Shown here: positions 7,453 through 15,496 of the stretch, in pieces
Layout: each line of letters begins with the position of its first letter
How positions within the stretch are numbered: the first letter of the stretch is position 1
DNA from: Betaproteobacteria bacterium
GTDB taxonomy: Bacteria > Pseudomonadota > Gammaproteobacteria > Burkholderiales > Casimicrobiaceae
Direction of reading: 5' to 3'
Assembly: GCA_029884335.1 (NCBI GenBank)
Contig: JAOUIA010000041.1
Location: forward strand, 1 to 33,927
Length of the DNA: 33,927 bases
Program-made: the position numbers and the translations under genes
The notes under the pieces: model-generated
What the model was told of the DNA's origin: nothing
Databases searched by the model: none
The model's input: only the letters and a program-made list of their open reading frames with translations

Positions 7453-8433
7453 GTGCGGCCCGACTACTCCGTGCTGCTCCTCACCACGCTGATCGGCGCG
7501 GGCCAGGGGCTGTTCCTCGCGCTGTTCACCGTGCAGCTCTTCGCGCTCGCCGGCCAGCTCCCCGCGCCCGGCAGCCACGCGTTCTACGTGCACGGCAGCC
7601 TGCTCGTGCTCGCGCTGCTGGCGGGCGGGCTCGTCGCGTCGTTCTTCCACCTCGGACGCCCGGAGCGCGCATGGCGCGCCGCCGCGATGTGGCGCACCTC
7701 GTGGCTGTCGCGCGAGGTGATCGTGCTGCCGGCGCTGATGGGCACGGTGCTGCTGTTCGGCGCGGCGCACCTCGCCGGCTTCCGCCCCACGCTGTTCACG
7801 CTGCCGTCGGGGCTCGCGATCGACTCGACGCTGGTGCTCGGGACCCTCGGCGCGATGCTGGCATTCGCGCTGTTCCTGTGCACGGCGATGATCTACGCCT
7901 GCCTGCCGTTCCTGCGCGAGTGGTCGAGCCCGCTCACCGTGGCGAACTTCACGCTGCTCGGCGGCGCCTCGGGGTTCACGCTCGCGGCGGCGTTCTCAGC
8001 GTGGGCGGCCCCCGAGGCCACGCGCTACATCGCCGGCTGGGCGTTCGCGCTGACGCTGCTCGCGGCCGTGTCGCGCGTCGCCACGCTGTTGCGCAACGCG
8101 CGCCTGCGGCCCCGCTCGACGCCGCAGACCGCGCTAGGCATCAAGCACCCGCGCATCGTGCAGCGCTCCGCCGGCTTCCTCGGCGGCTCGTTCAACACGC
8201 GCGAGTTCTTCCACGGCAGCCCGGAGCGCCGGGTGAGCGCCGTCAGGTCGGCGTTCCTGCTGCTCGCGTTCGCGGCGCCGCTCGCGTTGCTCGCGCTCGG
8301 CGGGCCGCGCGGTGCCGCGCCCGTGCTCACGGCGGCGTTCCTCGTCCAGTTCGCCGGGCTGGTCGCCGAGCGCTGGCACTTCTTCGCGCAGGCTCGCCAT
8401 CCGCAGAACCTCTACTACCAGGACACGCGATGA
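7453..8433 (+). CDS. soeC: Sulfite dehydrogenase membrane anchor SoeC (DmsC family)
   Basis: The 326-aa, strongly hydrophobic protein has about eight predicted membrane helices. It matches the DmsC-type anchor family: HFLGRPE-like FFHLGRPERAWRA after helix 2, the SWLSRE segment before helix 3, and a C-terminal ERWHFFAQARHPQNLYY. It would anchor SoeAB to the inner face of the membrane and carry electrons to quinone. The start is GTG 7453, eight bases after the soeB stop. It is followed 15 bases later by sat, so soeABC-sat is likely one transcript. Confidence 0.88.
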   Translation: MRPDYSVLLLTTLIGAGQGLFLALFTVQLFALAGQLPAPGSHAFYVHGSLLVLALLAGGLVASFFHLGRPERAWRAAAMWRTSWLSREVIVLPALMGTVLLFGAAHLAGFRPTLFTLPSGLAIDSTLVLGTLGAMLAFALFLCTAMIYACLPFLREWSSPLTVANFTLLGGASGFTLAAAFSAWAAPEATRYIAGWAFALTLLAAVSRVATLLRNARLRPRSTPQTALGIKHPRIVQRSAGFLGGSFNTREFFHGSPERRVSAVRSAFLLLAFAAPLALLALGGPRGAAPVLTAAFLVQFAGLVAERWHFFAQARHPQNLYYQDTR

Positions 8434-8448
8434 CCCGAGGAGGGTTCC

Positions 8449-9630
8449 ATGCTGGTTGATCCCCATGGCGGCCGCGATCTGCGGCCGCTCCTGCTGGCCG
8501 GCGAGGCGCTCGCCGCCGAGCGCGCCCGCGCCGCCAGGCTGCCGAAGCTCGTCGTCAGCTCGCGCGAGAAGGGCGATCTCGTCATGCTCGGCATCGGCGG
8601 CTTCACGCCGCTCGACGGCTTCATGTCGCACGCCGACTGGCAGGGCGTGTGCGACGGCATGAAGACCGCGGGCGGGTTGTTCTGGCCGATCCCGATCACG
8701 CTCTCGGCGGACGCGGCGTTCGCGAAGTCGATAGGCACCGGGCAGGAGATCGCGCTGGCCGATCCCGACGACGGGCAGCCGCTCGCCACGATGCTCGTCA
8801 CCGAGATGTACACCATCGACAAGGCGCACGAGTGCGCGACGGTCTTCCGCACGACCGACCCCGCGCACCCGGGCGTGGCGATGGTGTTCGCGCAGCCGGC
8901 GGTCAACCTGGCCGGGCCGGTCAAGGTCCTGTCGACCGGCGGCTTCGCCGAGCAGTACGGCGACCTCTTCAAGACGCCGAAGGAGACGCGCGCGCTGTTC
9001 GACGCGCTGGGCTGGAAGACGATCGCCGCGTTCCAGACGCGCAACCCGATGCACCGCTCCCACGAGTACCTGGCGAAGATCGCCATCGAGGTGTGCGACG
9101 GCCTGCTCGTCCACTCGCTGCTCGGCGCGCTCAAGCCCGGCGACATCCCGGCGCCCGTGCGAACGCGCGCGATCGCCGCGCTCGCCGAGGGCTACTTCGT
9201 GAAGAAGACGATCGTGCAGGCAGGCTACCCGCTCGACATGCGCTACGCCGGCCCGCGCGAGGCGCTGCTGCACGCGCTGTTCAGGCAGAACTACGGCTGC
9301 TCGCACCTCATCGTCGGCCGCGACCACGCCGGCGTGGGCAAGTACTACGGCCCCTTCGACGCGCACCACGTGTTCGACCAGGTGCCGCCCGGCGCGCTCG
9401 CGATCCGGCCGCTCAAGATCGACGTCGCGTTCTGGTGCTACAAGTGCGGCGGCATGGCCTCGGGCCGCACCTGCCCGCACGGCGACGCCGACCGCCTGCA
9501 GGTCTCCGGCACGCAGCTGCGGCAGTGGATGTCGGAGGGCGCTGCCGTGCCCGCCGAGTTCAGCCGGCCCGAAGTGGTCGAGATCCTGCGCGAGTATTAC
9601 GCGGGACTCGACGCGGCGCGCAAGTCGTAG
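8449..9630 (+). CDS. sat: Sulfate adenylyltransferase (ATP sulfurylase)
   Basis: The 393-aa protein is the single-chain Sat of dissimilatory sulfur metabolism, not the CysDN type. Active-site motifs are [11 protein letters not shown] (196-206) and GRDHAGVG (290-297). A zinc-type site C330-x2-C333-x8-C342-x-H344 is typical of prokaryotic sulfur-oxidiser and sulfate-reducer Sat. In an oxidiser it runs backwards: APS plus pyrophosphate gives ATP plus sulfate, yielding substrate-level energy from the AprBA product. The ATG has GAGGAGGG four bases upstream. It is cotranscribed with soeABC and faces the apr operon, so the two enzymes of one route are on opposite strands. Confidence 0.96.
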   Translation: MLVDPHGGRDLRPLLLAGEALAAERARAARLPKLVVSSREKGDLVMLGIGGFTPLDGFMSHADWQGVCDGMKTAGGLFWPIPITLSADAAFAKSIGTGQEIALADPDDGQPLATMLVTEMYTIDKAHECATVFRTTDPAHPGVAMVFAQPAVNLAGPVKVLSTGGFAEQYGDLFKTPKETRALFDALGWKTIAAFQTRNPMHRSHEYLAKIAIEVCDGLLVHSLLGALKPGDIPAPVRTRAIAALAEGYFVKKTIVQAGYPLDMRYAGPREALLHALFRQNYGCSHLIVGRDHAGVGKYYGPFDAHHVFDQVPPGALAIRPLKIDVAFWCYKCGGMASGRTCPHGDADRLQVSGTQLRQWMSEGAAVPAEFSRPEVVEILREYYAGLDAARKS

Positions 9631-9702
9631 CCTCGTCGGGACACCGCCTCCGACGCGAGCTCGCCGCCCCGGCGCGGCCCGCATCGCGTGCCGCACGGCG
9701 CT

Positions 9703-9716
9703 TCGGCCTCGGCCGA
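9703..9716. terminator. Weak hairpin between sat and the apr operon tail
   Basis: TCGGC-CTCG-GCCGA forms a 5-bp stem with a 4-base loop, about 70 bases after the sat stop and just beyond the end of the convergent 53-aa gene. There is no T-tract. It could serve both directions, but it is short enough to be chance in DNA of this GC content. Confidence 0.25.
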
Positions 9717-9729
9717 CGACGTACCGCCC

Positions 9730-9891
9730 CTAGGGCTGCTTGGGCGTCTTGTACTCGACTTCCTTCTGGAACGGCTTCCAGACGGTCTCGAAGCCGACGA
9801 ACCCCTTCTCGTTCGGCGGCATCTGGCGCGTCGTGACATAGGGCGTCTGGCCGTCGGGAACCTTGGTCGGGGCGGGTTTCTGCTCGCTCAT
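9730..9891 (-). CDS. Uncharacterised 53-aa protein at the end of the apr operon
   Basis: This is a short gene starting MSEQKPAPTKVPDG and ending EVEYKTPKQP. It has no cysteine, no membrane helix and no motif I recognise; it is rich in Pro, Lys and Thr, with an aromatic core GFVGFETVWKPFQ. It is supported by a good ribosome-binding site (AAAGGTGA shortly before ATG 9891) and by codon use with strong third-position GC. It is co-directional with the SlyD-like gene 85 bases upstream. It is the last gene before the convergent sat, so it is probably the distal gene of the aprMBA transcript. Function unknown; a small accessory or stress-type protein is possible. Confidence 0.6.
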   Translation of the reverse strand: MSEQKPAPTKVPDGQTPYVTTRQMPPNEKGFVGFETVWKPFQKEVEYKTPKQP

Positions 9892-9976
9892 GAGTCACCT
9901 TTCCTGCCGTGAAATCGGGATTGGAGGCGCAAGGCGCCCTCGCCAGTATTCGTCCGATGCCATTCGACACCGCCGC

Positions 9977-10486
9977 TCAAGCGGGCCTCATGAGCGACGG
10001 GTCGACGTCCGCCTTCGCCACGATCGCCCCGCCCGCTCGCGTCTCCTCGTCGGTCGCGTCGCGCACGGCGAGTATCTCGAGCGTGAACACGACCTCGCGG
10101 CCGCAGAGCGGATTGTTGCCGTCGACGGTCAGCTTCTCGTCGTCCATCCAGGTCACGAGGAAGCTGCGGGTCTGCCCCCGGTCGTTCTCCATGAGGATGG
10201 AACTGCCGACCTTCCGGTACTCCTCGGGGACGTTCTCGATGCGATCGGTGAAGACGAGCGACTCGTCGCGGGGACCGAAGATCTGGTTGCCGTCGATCGG
10301 CACTTCGATCACGTCGCCGGCGGAGCGGCCCTCCAGCTGCTTGTGGACGGAAGGGGACAGGATCTCGTTGTGTCCGTGAACGTAACCCAGCGGGAACTCG
10401 ACTCGCGTGAGGACGTGCCTCGACTTCCTGTCGGTCACCTTGTAGGTGAGCTCGACGAACTTGCCGTCCCGGATGGTTTCTCTCAT
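9977..10486 (-). CDS. SlyD-like FKBP peptidyl-prolyl isomerase
   Basis: The 169-aa protein has the split FKBP domain of SlyD: GKFVELTYKVTD, then LGYVHGHNEILSPSVHKQLEG, an inserted chaperone-like flap, and VDGNNPLCGREVVFTLEIL near residues 130-150. Unlike E. coli SlyD it lacks the His/Cys-rich metal-binding tail and ends DPSLMRPA. SlyD proteins catalyse prolyl isomerisation and act as folding chaperones in metalloenzyme maturation. Its position 20 bases after the 116-aa gene, downstream of aprMBA, suggests help in folding or maturation of APS reductase, which is inference. ATG 10486 was chosen because the match begins at once; upstream in-frame sequence is non-coding in character. Confidence 0.85.
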   Translation of the reverse strand: MRETIRDGKFVELTYKVTDRKSRHVLTRVEFPLGYVHGHNEILSPSVHKQLEGRSAGDVIEVPIDGNQIFGPRDESLVFTDRIENVPEEYRKVGSSILMENDRGQTRSFLVTWMDDEKLTVDGNNPLCGREVVFTLEILAVRDATDEETRAGGAIVAKADVDPSLMRPA

Positions 10487-10506
10487 GTCGAATCCGAACG
10501 AACCGC

Positions 10507-10857
10507 TCAGAAGATGGACGCGCCGAAGATCCTGACTTCGCCGTCTTCGTGGCCGAGGACGAGCCGGCCAAGCCACTCGCCCGGCTTCTTCGTGCTCCGC
10601 TGCCGGTAGAGCACCGTCACGTGCTCGCCCCGGCGGATGATGCCGAGCGGGTCGATGTCCCCGGACAGGCTTCTCGCCAGCTCGCTGTTCGCGAACTGGT
10701 GCCCCGCCACGACCTGATTCACCGCAAGCGCCAGCGAGCTGGAGAACTTCCTGACGAACTCGCCGTAGTTGCCCTCGTTCGAGTGCTTGACGAGGTCGCG
10801 CCACAGCGGGTCGGCAATCGCCCGGATCTCCTCGTCGGTCTTGTCGATGATGTTCAC
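10507..10857 (-). CDS. Uncharacterised 116-aa protein in the apr operon (NTF2/cystatin-like?)
   Basis: It begins with GTG 10857 (NIIDKTDEEIRAIADPLW). The N-terminal half is predicted helical. The C-terminal half reads as beta strands (HVTVLYRQRS, EWLGRLVLGHEDGEVRIFG), a pattern like cystatin/NTF2-type small domains. No cysteine, signal peptide or membrane segment is seen. It lies between aprA (116-base gap) and the slyD-like gene (20-base gap), all on the minus strand, so it is probably part of the apr transcript. I do not recognise a named family, and the fold suggestion is low confidence. Reality as a gene is supported by length, codon use and spacing. Confidence 0.75.
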   Translation of the reverse strand: MNIIDKTDEEIRAIADPLWRDLVKHSNEGNYGEFVRKFSSSLALAVNQVVAGHQFANSELARSLSGDIDPLGIIRRGEHVTVLYRQRSTKKPGEWLGRLVLGHEDGEVRIFGASIF

Positions 10858-10973
10858 GCGAGGCTATCTGCCACCGGACGAGACCGGCGTCGGAGGCGTG
10901 CACGACCGGCGCGCATGCCCGTTTCCCGTGCGCTTCCCCGGGCGCTCACGCGAGCTTCGGCCGCGGAACGTCG

Positions 10974-12842
10974 CTACTCGCCTTCCGCGACCAGGTGATA
11001 GCAAGGCGCCTTCTCCATCGTGTACTCGCCGGTCTGCGGATCGCGGCGCGAGACGGTCAGCACGTGCCAGTTCTCGTCGTCCAGCTTCATCGCGTCGCCC
11101 CGGTAGTAGTAGCCCGGCCAGCGCGTCTCCTTGCGGAACAGCGTGTGCTGCGTGACGCACTCCGCGGCGCGATGACGGTGCTTCAGCTCCCACGCGCGCA
11201 GCAGTTCGTGGATGTCCTCGGCGGCCAGCTTCTCGAGGTCCTCCTCCATGATCGCGAGCTTCTTGAGACCGATGTTGAGGAGCTTCTCGTTGGTCATGTA
11301 GTTGACCGTCACTCCGCCGCAGTACTCGTCCATGAGCTTCTGCAGGCGGTCCAGGCCCTGCTTGGGATTGATGTAGTGCGGATTGACGGAGCCCGCCACG
11401 ATCGCGTTGCGGTAGGTCTTGTAGCGCTCCAGCGGCTTGTAGATCTCGGCCCTGCGGCGGTTGATCTGCTCGTCGGACACGACGATGCCCTCGGCCTTGC
11501 CGTCGTCGATGTACTGGCACGCGGCCTTCGCGGCGAGGCGACCCTCGGTGAACGAGCCCGACGAGAACGCGTGCGGCGTGCCGCCGACGGCGTCGCCGGC
11601 GCCGAACAGGCCTTCGATCGTCGTCATGCGGTTGTAGCCCCAGAAATACTCGGGAGGGGAGACGTCCGCGGGACCCGAGCACCAGGCGCCCGAGCCCGTC
11701 GCGTGCGAGCCCATGACGTAGGGCTCGGAGGTGGTCAGCTCGGGATTCTCGTTCTTCGGATCCACGTCGGTGGCGGCCCACAGCACCGCCTGGCCGACGG
11801 TCATGCCGAGGAAGTTCTCCCAGCCCACCTCCTCCAGGTGGGGATCCTGGAAGGCGCGCATCGTCACCATGTGAATGGGGCCGCGCCCGGCATTGACCTC
11901 GCTGATCAGCGCGTGGTTGCGCAGGCAGGTCGGGATGGGCCGATGGGTCAGGTGCGAGGCCTCCGGATCGAGATACTCCTTGCCGACCATCTTCTGCAGC
12001 TCGGGGAACCACTTCGACTCGTACTCTTCGCCGAGGCCGTTCTGCGTGTAGGTCTTGAGGTGCAGGAAGTAGGCGCCGACCGGGCCGTAGCCGTCCTTGA
12101 AGCGCGCCAACACGATGCGGTTCTCCATCTGCGTCATCTTGGCGCCGGCGTTGATCATGAGCCCGTAGGCCGACGCGGACGACCACGGCGCGTACCACGT
12201 GCGGCCGGAGCCTTCGCCCACCGACCGCGGCTTGAAGATGTTGGAGGCGCCGCCCGCGCCGCAGATCACGGTCTTGGACTTGAAGACGTGGTAGTTGCCG
12301 GTGCGGACGTTGAAGCCGACGGCGCCGGCGACGCGGTTCTCCCTGCCGTCGTCCATCAGCAGGTGGGTGACGCAGATGCGGTTGAAGACCTTGTCCGCCG
12401 ACTTCTTGGCGGCCTCGGCCACGATGGGCTTGTAGGACTCGCCGTGGATCATGATCTGCCATCGACCTTCGCGCAGGTAGCGCCCGGTCTTGGGGTCCTT
12501 CATGATCGGCAGGCCCCACTCCTCGAACTGGTGCACCGTGGAGTCGACGTGGCGGGCCATGTCGAACAGCAGGTCCTCCCGCACCATCCCCATCAGGTCG
12601 ATGCGGGCGTAGCGGACGTGGTCCTCCGGCTTGTTCTCGCCCCAGCGGGTGCCCATGTAGCAGTTGATGGCGTACAGACCCTGGGCGACCGCGCCGGAAC
12701 GGTCGATGTTGGCCTTCTCGGCAATGACGATCTTCTTGTCCTGACCCCAGAACCTGGCCTCCCACGCGGCGCCCGTGCCGCCAAGGCCCGCACCGACGAC
12801 CAGGATGTCGATGCCGTCTTCGACGATCGTTTCGTATGCCAT
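10974..12842 (-). CDS. aprA: Adenylylsulfate reductase alpha subunit AprA
   Basis: The 622-aa FAD flavoprotein is of the fumarate-reductase superfamily. The dinucleotide fold VVGAGLGGTGAAWEA lies at residues 15-29, followed by family signatures AQGLYAINCYMGTRWGE, the segment GAGGASNIFKPRSVGEGSGR, GLFGAGDAVGGTPHAFSSGS and the C-terminal ETRWPGYYYRGD. In sulfur oxidisers AprBA converts sulfite plus AMP into APS, releasing two electrons. The length and the absence of a signal peptide are standard. The ATG shares one base with the aprB stop (TGATG). AprA is paired with AprM rather than a qmo cluster within this window. Confidence 0.97.
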   Translation of the reverse strand: MAYETIVEDGIDILVVGAGLGGTGAAWEARFWGQDKKIVIAEKANIDRSGAVAQGLYAINCYMGTRWGENKPEDHVRYARIDLMGMVREDLLFDMARHVDSTVHQFEEWGLPIMKDPKTGRYLREGRWQIMIHGESYKPIVAEAAKKSADKVFNRICVTHLLMDDGRENRVAGAVGFNVRTGNYHVFKSKTVICGAGGASNIFKPRSVGEGSGRTWYAPWSSASAYGLMINAGAKMTQMENRIVLARFKDGYGPVGAYFLHLKTYTQNGLGEEYESKWFPELQKMVGKEYLDPEASHLTHRPIPTCLRNHALISEVNAGRGPIHMVTMRAFQDPHLEEVGWENFLGMTVGQAVLWAATDVDPKNENPELTTSEPYVMGSHATGSGAWCSGPADVSPPEYFWGYNRMTTIEGLFGAGDAVGGTPHAFSSGSFTEGRLAAKAACQYIDDGKAEGIVVSDEQINRRRAEIYKPLERYKTYRNAIVAGSVNPHYINPKQGLDRLQKLMDEYCGGVTVNYMTNEKLLNIGLKKLAIMEEDLEKLAAEDIHELLRAWELKHRHRAAECVTQHTLFRKETRWPGYYYRGDAMKLDDENWHVLTVSRRDPQTGEYTMEKAPCYHLVAEGE

Positions 12843-13321
12843 CAGTAGTACACGCCTTTCTTCATCTTGAGACCGGCGGCCTTGAGCGTATGCAGGCCGC
12901 CTTCGTCCATGCGGATGTACTTCGGCTCGCCGTACAGCAGGTGTCCGTCGCGCATCTCCTTGCTGGGCCCGGGAACGTCCGCGAGCTTGGGAATCGCCGT
13001 TCCCCAGGGCTTGGTGGTGATGGGCGACAGGAAGTTCTTCTCCGTGCCGTTGCGGAACTTGATCCTCCAGGCGATCGTGCCCTTCTGCTCGTCGCGGTGG
13101 ACGCGAACGCTGTGGCCGAGCGGGGCGAAGTCGGCGTAGCCGCGCACGTCGATCGCATGCTGCGGGCAGGCCTTGACGCAGGAGTAGCACTCCCAGCACA
13201 TGCTGGGCTCGATGTTGTAGGCCCGGCGGTAGGTCTTGTCGATGTGCATGATGTCCGATGGACAGATGTCGACGCAGTGGCCGCATCCGTCGCACCTCGT
13301 CATGTAGACAAACGTAGGCAT
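12842..13321 (-). CDS. aprB: Adenylylsulfate reductase beta subunit AprB
   Basis: The 159-aa iron-sulfur protein has two Fe4S4 motifs, C10-x2-C13-x2-C16-x3-C20 and C42-x2-C45-x2-C48-x3-C52. A C-terminal extension (about residues 60-159) wraps around AprA in known structures. It carries electrons between the AprA flavin and the membrane partner. The start ATG 13321 is preceded by AGGAAGAGGAACG. It lies 57 bases after the aprM stop and overlaps aprA by one base. Confidence 0.97.
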   Translation of the reverse strand: MPTFVYMTRCDGCGHCVDICPSDIMHIDKTYRRAYNIEPSMCWECYSCVKACPQHAIDVRGYADFAPLGHSVRVHRDEQKGTIAWRIKFRNGTEKNFLSPITTKPWGTAIPKLADVPGPSKEMRDGHLLYGEPKYIRMDEGGLHTLKAAGLKMKKGVYY

Positions 13322-13378
13322 CGTTCCTCTTCCTTGTCTGGGGCCTGGTCCGGCAGGTGTTGCGGGCTGCTTCCCGGT

Positions 13379-14218
13379 TCAGTAGTGGCGGGGCGCTTCG
13401 CGCTTGATGCCGAGCCCCATGTCCATCGGCGCGCCGCGCAGCAGCTCCATCGAGTGCCTCTGCTGTTGCGCGGGATCGTCGCGGGTCTGCGTCGGCAGGT
13501 TCTCCGCCGTGCCGTTGGCCTCGCCGACCCTCTTCTCGAAGGCGGCCGCGGGCTTGAAGAACATGTGGGCGAACTTCGACCACGGCACCGAGCCGAACAG
13601 CACGGTCGTGGCGATCGCGTACAGGCCGAAGAACACGTGGGCCGCGGACGCGCCCCTCGCCTGCAGGTAGGCCCAGAGCAGGCCGAAGGTCGCGCTGGCG
13701 AGCAGCGAGAGGATGAACAGGTCCGCGCGCATCAGGCGAAGCGGCGAGCGGCCCTCGGCGGCGACGTCGACGCGGATGAAGAACCAGAACCAGTATCCGC
13801 CGACGCAGATCATCAGCCCGCCGAGCCACCAGAGCAGCGACACGACGGCGGGCGTGGGCGTCGCGGGCGTCGGGTAGCCGAACACCATGACCGCGCTCGC
13901 GCCGAAGAAGAGCACGAACCCGTACATGCCCAGCAGGTGGGCGATCCGGCGCCTCGTGTTGCAGAACTCGCCGGAGGCGAGGACGTCGACCACGCCGGTC
14001 TTGACGGCGATCGACAGCATTTCGCCGCCGCCGAGCTGCCTCGCCCCCTTGCCCTGCGACCTTCGCCAGTTGTCGAAGAAGTACCTGGCGCTTCCCTTGT
14101 GCACCACGTCGAACAGGGTCCCGGCCGCGACCAGCACGACCATGAGGACGACGTAGGCCTGCATGACGGCAGGCGGGATCAACGCCGAGATTCCGGCAAA
14201 CGGATTGCTGGTGAACAT
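13379..14218 (-). CDS. aprM: APS reductase membrane anchor AprM
   Basis: The 279-aa membrane protein starts MFTSNPFAGISALIPP and has about five to six hydrophobic helices, for example AYVVLMVVLVAAG, MYGFVLFFGASAVMVFG and LLWWLGGLMICVGGYWF. The pattern resembles the NarI/HdrE-type cytochrome anchor superfamily. The C-terminal tail is soluble and charged (ends GIKREAPRHY). In sulfur oxidisers without QmoABC, AprM is thought to link AprBA to the quinone pool. ATG 14218 was chosen because AAGGGGGG lies a few bases upstream and the match starts there; an in-frame TTG-type extension to 14314 would cross the putative regulatory palindrome. Confidence 0.88.
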   Translation of the reverse strand: MFTSNPFAGISALIPPAVMQAYVVLMVVLVAAGTLFDVVHKGSARYFFDNWRRSQGKGARQLGGGEMLSIAVKTGVVDVLASGEFCNTRRRIAHLLGMYGFVLFFGASAVMVFGYPTPATPTPAVVSLLWWLGGLMICVGGYWFWFFIRVDVAAEGRSPLRLMRADLFILSLLASATFGLLWAYLQARGASAAHVFFGLYAIATTVLFGSVPWSKFAHMFFKPAAAFEKRVGEANGTAENLPTQTRDDPAQQQRHSMELLRGAPMDMGLGIKREAPRHY

Positions 14219-14295
14219 CAAGCCCCCCTTCGCTGCGGCGCCCGTCGAGGGGCGCGTTTGCCCGGCATCACACACCAGTCGCCGCGACCGGGCCA

Positions 14296-14310
14296 TACCC
14301 ACGTTGGGTA
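14296..14310. promoter_or_regulatory. Candidate operator palindrome upstream of aprM
   Basis: TACCCA-CGT-TGGGTA is a perfect 6-bp inverted repeat with a 3-base centre. It lies 78 bases upstream of the aprM start, in the 103-base gap after the metallophosphoesterase gene. It is the only marked symmetrical site in that gap. The region also has AT-richer patches (GACAATACC, GGTATGG on the minus strand) that could be promoter elements, but no clear -35/-10 pair with good spacing. Binding protein unknown. Confidence 0.35.
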
Positions 14311-14321
14311 GCACGGTATTG

Positions 14322-14831
14322 TCACGCCAGCGGCCGGATCTCGAAGGCGAGACCCGCGAGGTCGGCGAGCACCCAGGCCGCCGGTGCGCCGAGTCCCGCG
14401 ACCGTCCCCGGATTCACCAGCCACGCGGTCCCGCCGCCGAGCGTGGGTTGCCGGATCACGCTCGCCTCGTGCGAGTGACCGCAGCACACGACGTCGTAGT
14501 CGCCGGTGCACGCGAGCCCGCGCGCGTAATGCGGATAGTGCGTGGCGAACAGCCGCCGCCCGCCGAGACGCAGATCGGCGTCGGCGCCGTGGTAGACGAG
14601 CAGCCCCTGCGACTCGGCGCAGACCTTCGCCATCGCGACGGGGTCGCCGAGGTTGTTGCCGTGGACGAAGTGCACCGGCAGGCCCACTTCGACGAGCGGG
14701 CGCAGCGTCTGCGCGCCGATGACGTCGCCGCAGTGCACGACCGCCTGTGCGCCGGCGTCGCGCCCGGCGCGGACCGCGGCCAGGAGCGCCGGAGCGCGGT
14801 CGTGGCTGTCCGAGACCAGGCAGAGCTTCAT
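14322..14831 (-). CDS. YfcE/MJ0936-family metallophosphoesterase
   Basis: The 169-aa protein begins MKLCLVSDSHDR, the first metal motif (DxH) of calcineurin-type phosphoesterases. The rest of the set follows: VVHCGDVIGA (GD), VHGNNLGD (GNxD-like), ATHYPHY (H) and CCGHSHEASV (GHSH). The length fits YfcE-like phosphodiesterases, which act on small phosphodiesters in vitro and whose natural substrates are mostly unknown. It is the third gene of a minus-strand set with yeeE and the AhpD-fold/Rieske fusion (gap 11 bases), just upstream of aprMBA. Confidence 0.88.
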   Translation of the reverse strand: MKLCLVSDSHDRAPALLAAVRAGRDAGAQAVVHCGDVIGAQTLRPLVEVGLPVHFVHGNNLGDPVAMAKVCAESQGLLVYHGADADLRLGGRRLFATHYPHYARGLACTGDYDVVCCGHSHEASVIRQPTLGGGTAWLVNPGTVAGLGAPAAWVLADLAGLAFEIRPLA

Positions 14832-14842
14832 CGCGCGCCGGC

Positions 14843-15487
14843 CTACCAGTACGCGAGCAACCGGCCGCCGTCGACGCGGTGCGGAAATTCGGTGAGCGGC
14901 ACGTCGCCCTTGGCGACGCAGTGGCCGGTCGCGAGGTCGAACGCCCACTCGTGCTTCGGGCAGGTGAGCCGGTCGCCGGCGACCGCCAGGTCGGGAATGT
15001 CCGTCGACTGGTGCGGGCAGCGGCTGTCGTAGACCTTGACCGCGCCGCCTGCGCTGTAGACGAAAAGTCCGCGGCCGTCGCACTCGAGGCGCAGCGCGCT
15101 GCGCTCGGCGATTGCGGACATGGCGACGACATCGTGCCAGCGCGCCGCAGCCGCCACCGTCCCGCGCGTGTCGAGCCGGTCGAGCGCGAACTCCGGCAGG
15201 TTCATGCGCAGGATCACGTCGGCCGCCCAGACGATCTTGGCGAGGCCGAGCGCCGGGAAGGCCATCAGCAGCGCGTCGATCACCTCGTCGGCGGACGCGC
15301 CCTCGCGCAGCGCGCGCTTGAGGTACTGCTGCAGGCCGCGCTCGGTCTGAGCGTGGACCTTGGTGATGACCGAGATCAGGTTGCGCGTCTTCGGGTCGAG
15401 GCGCTTGCCGGCGTGCTTGAGGAAGCCGAAGTAGGCGGCCATCTCCTCCGGCCGCGCCTTGACGAGGAAGCTCAGCGCGTCGCTCAC
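14843..15487 (-). CDS. AhpD/carboxymuconolactone-decarboxylase-fold domain fused to a Rieske domain
   Basis: The 214-aa protein has two parts. Residues ~1-100 are a CMD/AhpD-like helical domain (RPEEMAAYFGFLKHAGKRLD, then LREGASADEVIDALLMAFP). The usual redox CxxC of AhpD is replaced by HAQT around residues 45-48, so it is not a peroxidase of that type. Residues ~110-214 are a Rieske ferredoxin with C157-P-H159 and C176-P-K-H179, a complete Fe2S2 ligand set. The GTG start at 15487 has a GGGGGAGA site just upstream and lies nine bases after the yeeE stop. The fusion suggests an electron-transfer partner for an unidentified oxidoreductase. Substrate unknown. Confidence 0.85.
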   Translation of the reverse strand: MSDALSFLVKARPEEMAAYFGFLKHAGKRLDPKTRNLISVITKVHAQTERGLQQYLKRALREGASADEVIDALLMAFPALGLAKIVWAADVILRMNLPEFALDRLDTRGTVAAAARWHDVVAMSAIAERSALRLECDGRGLFVYSAGGAVKVYDSRCPHQSTDIPDLAVAGDRLTCPKHEWAFDLATGHCVAKGDVPLTEFPHRVDGGRLLAYW

Positions 15488-15496
15488 CTCTCCCCC

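Noticed and set aside
10995-12848. 617-aa plus-strand open frame opposite aprA
   Set aside because: Shadow frame; aprA is unmistakable on the minus strand.
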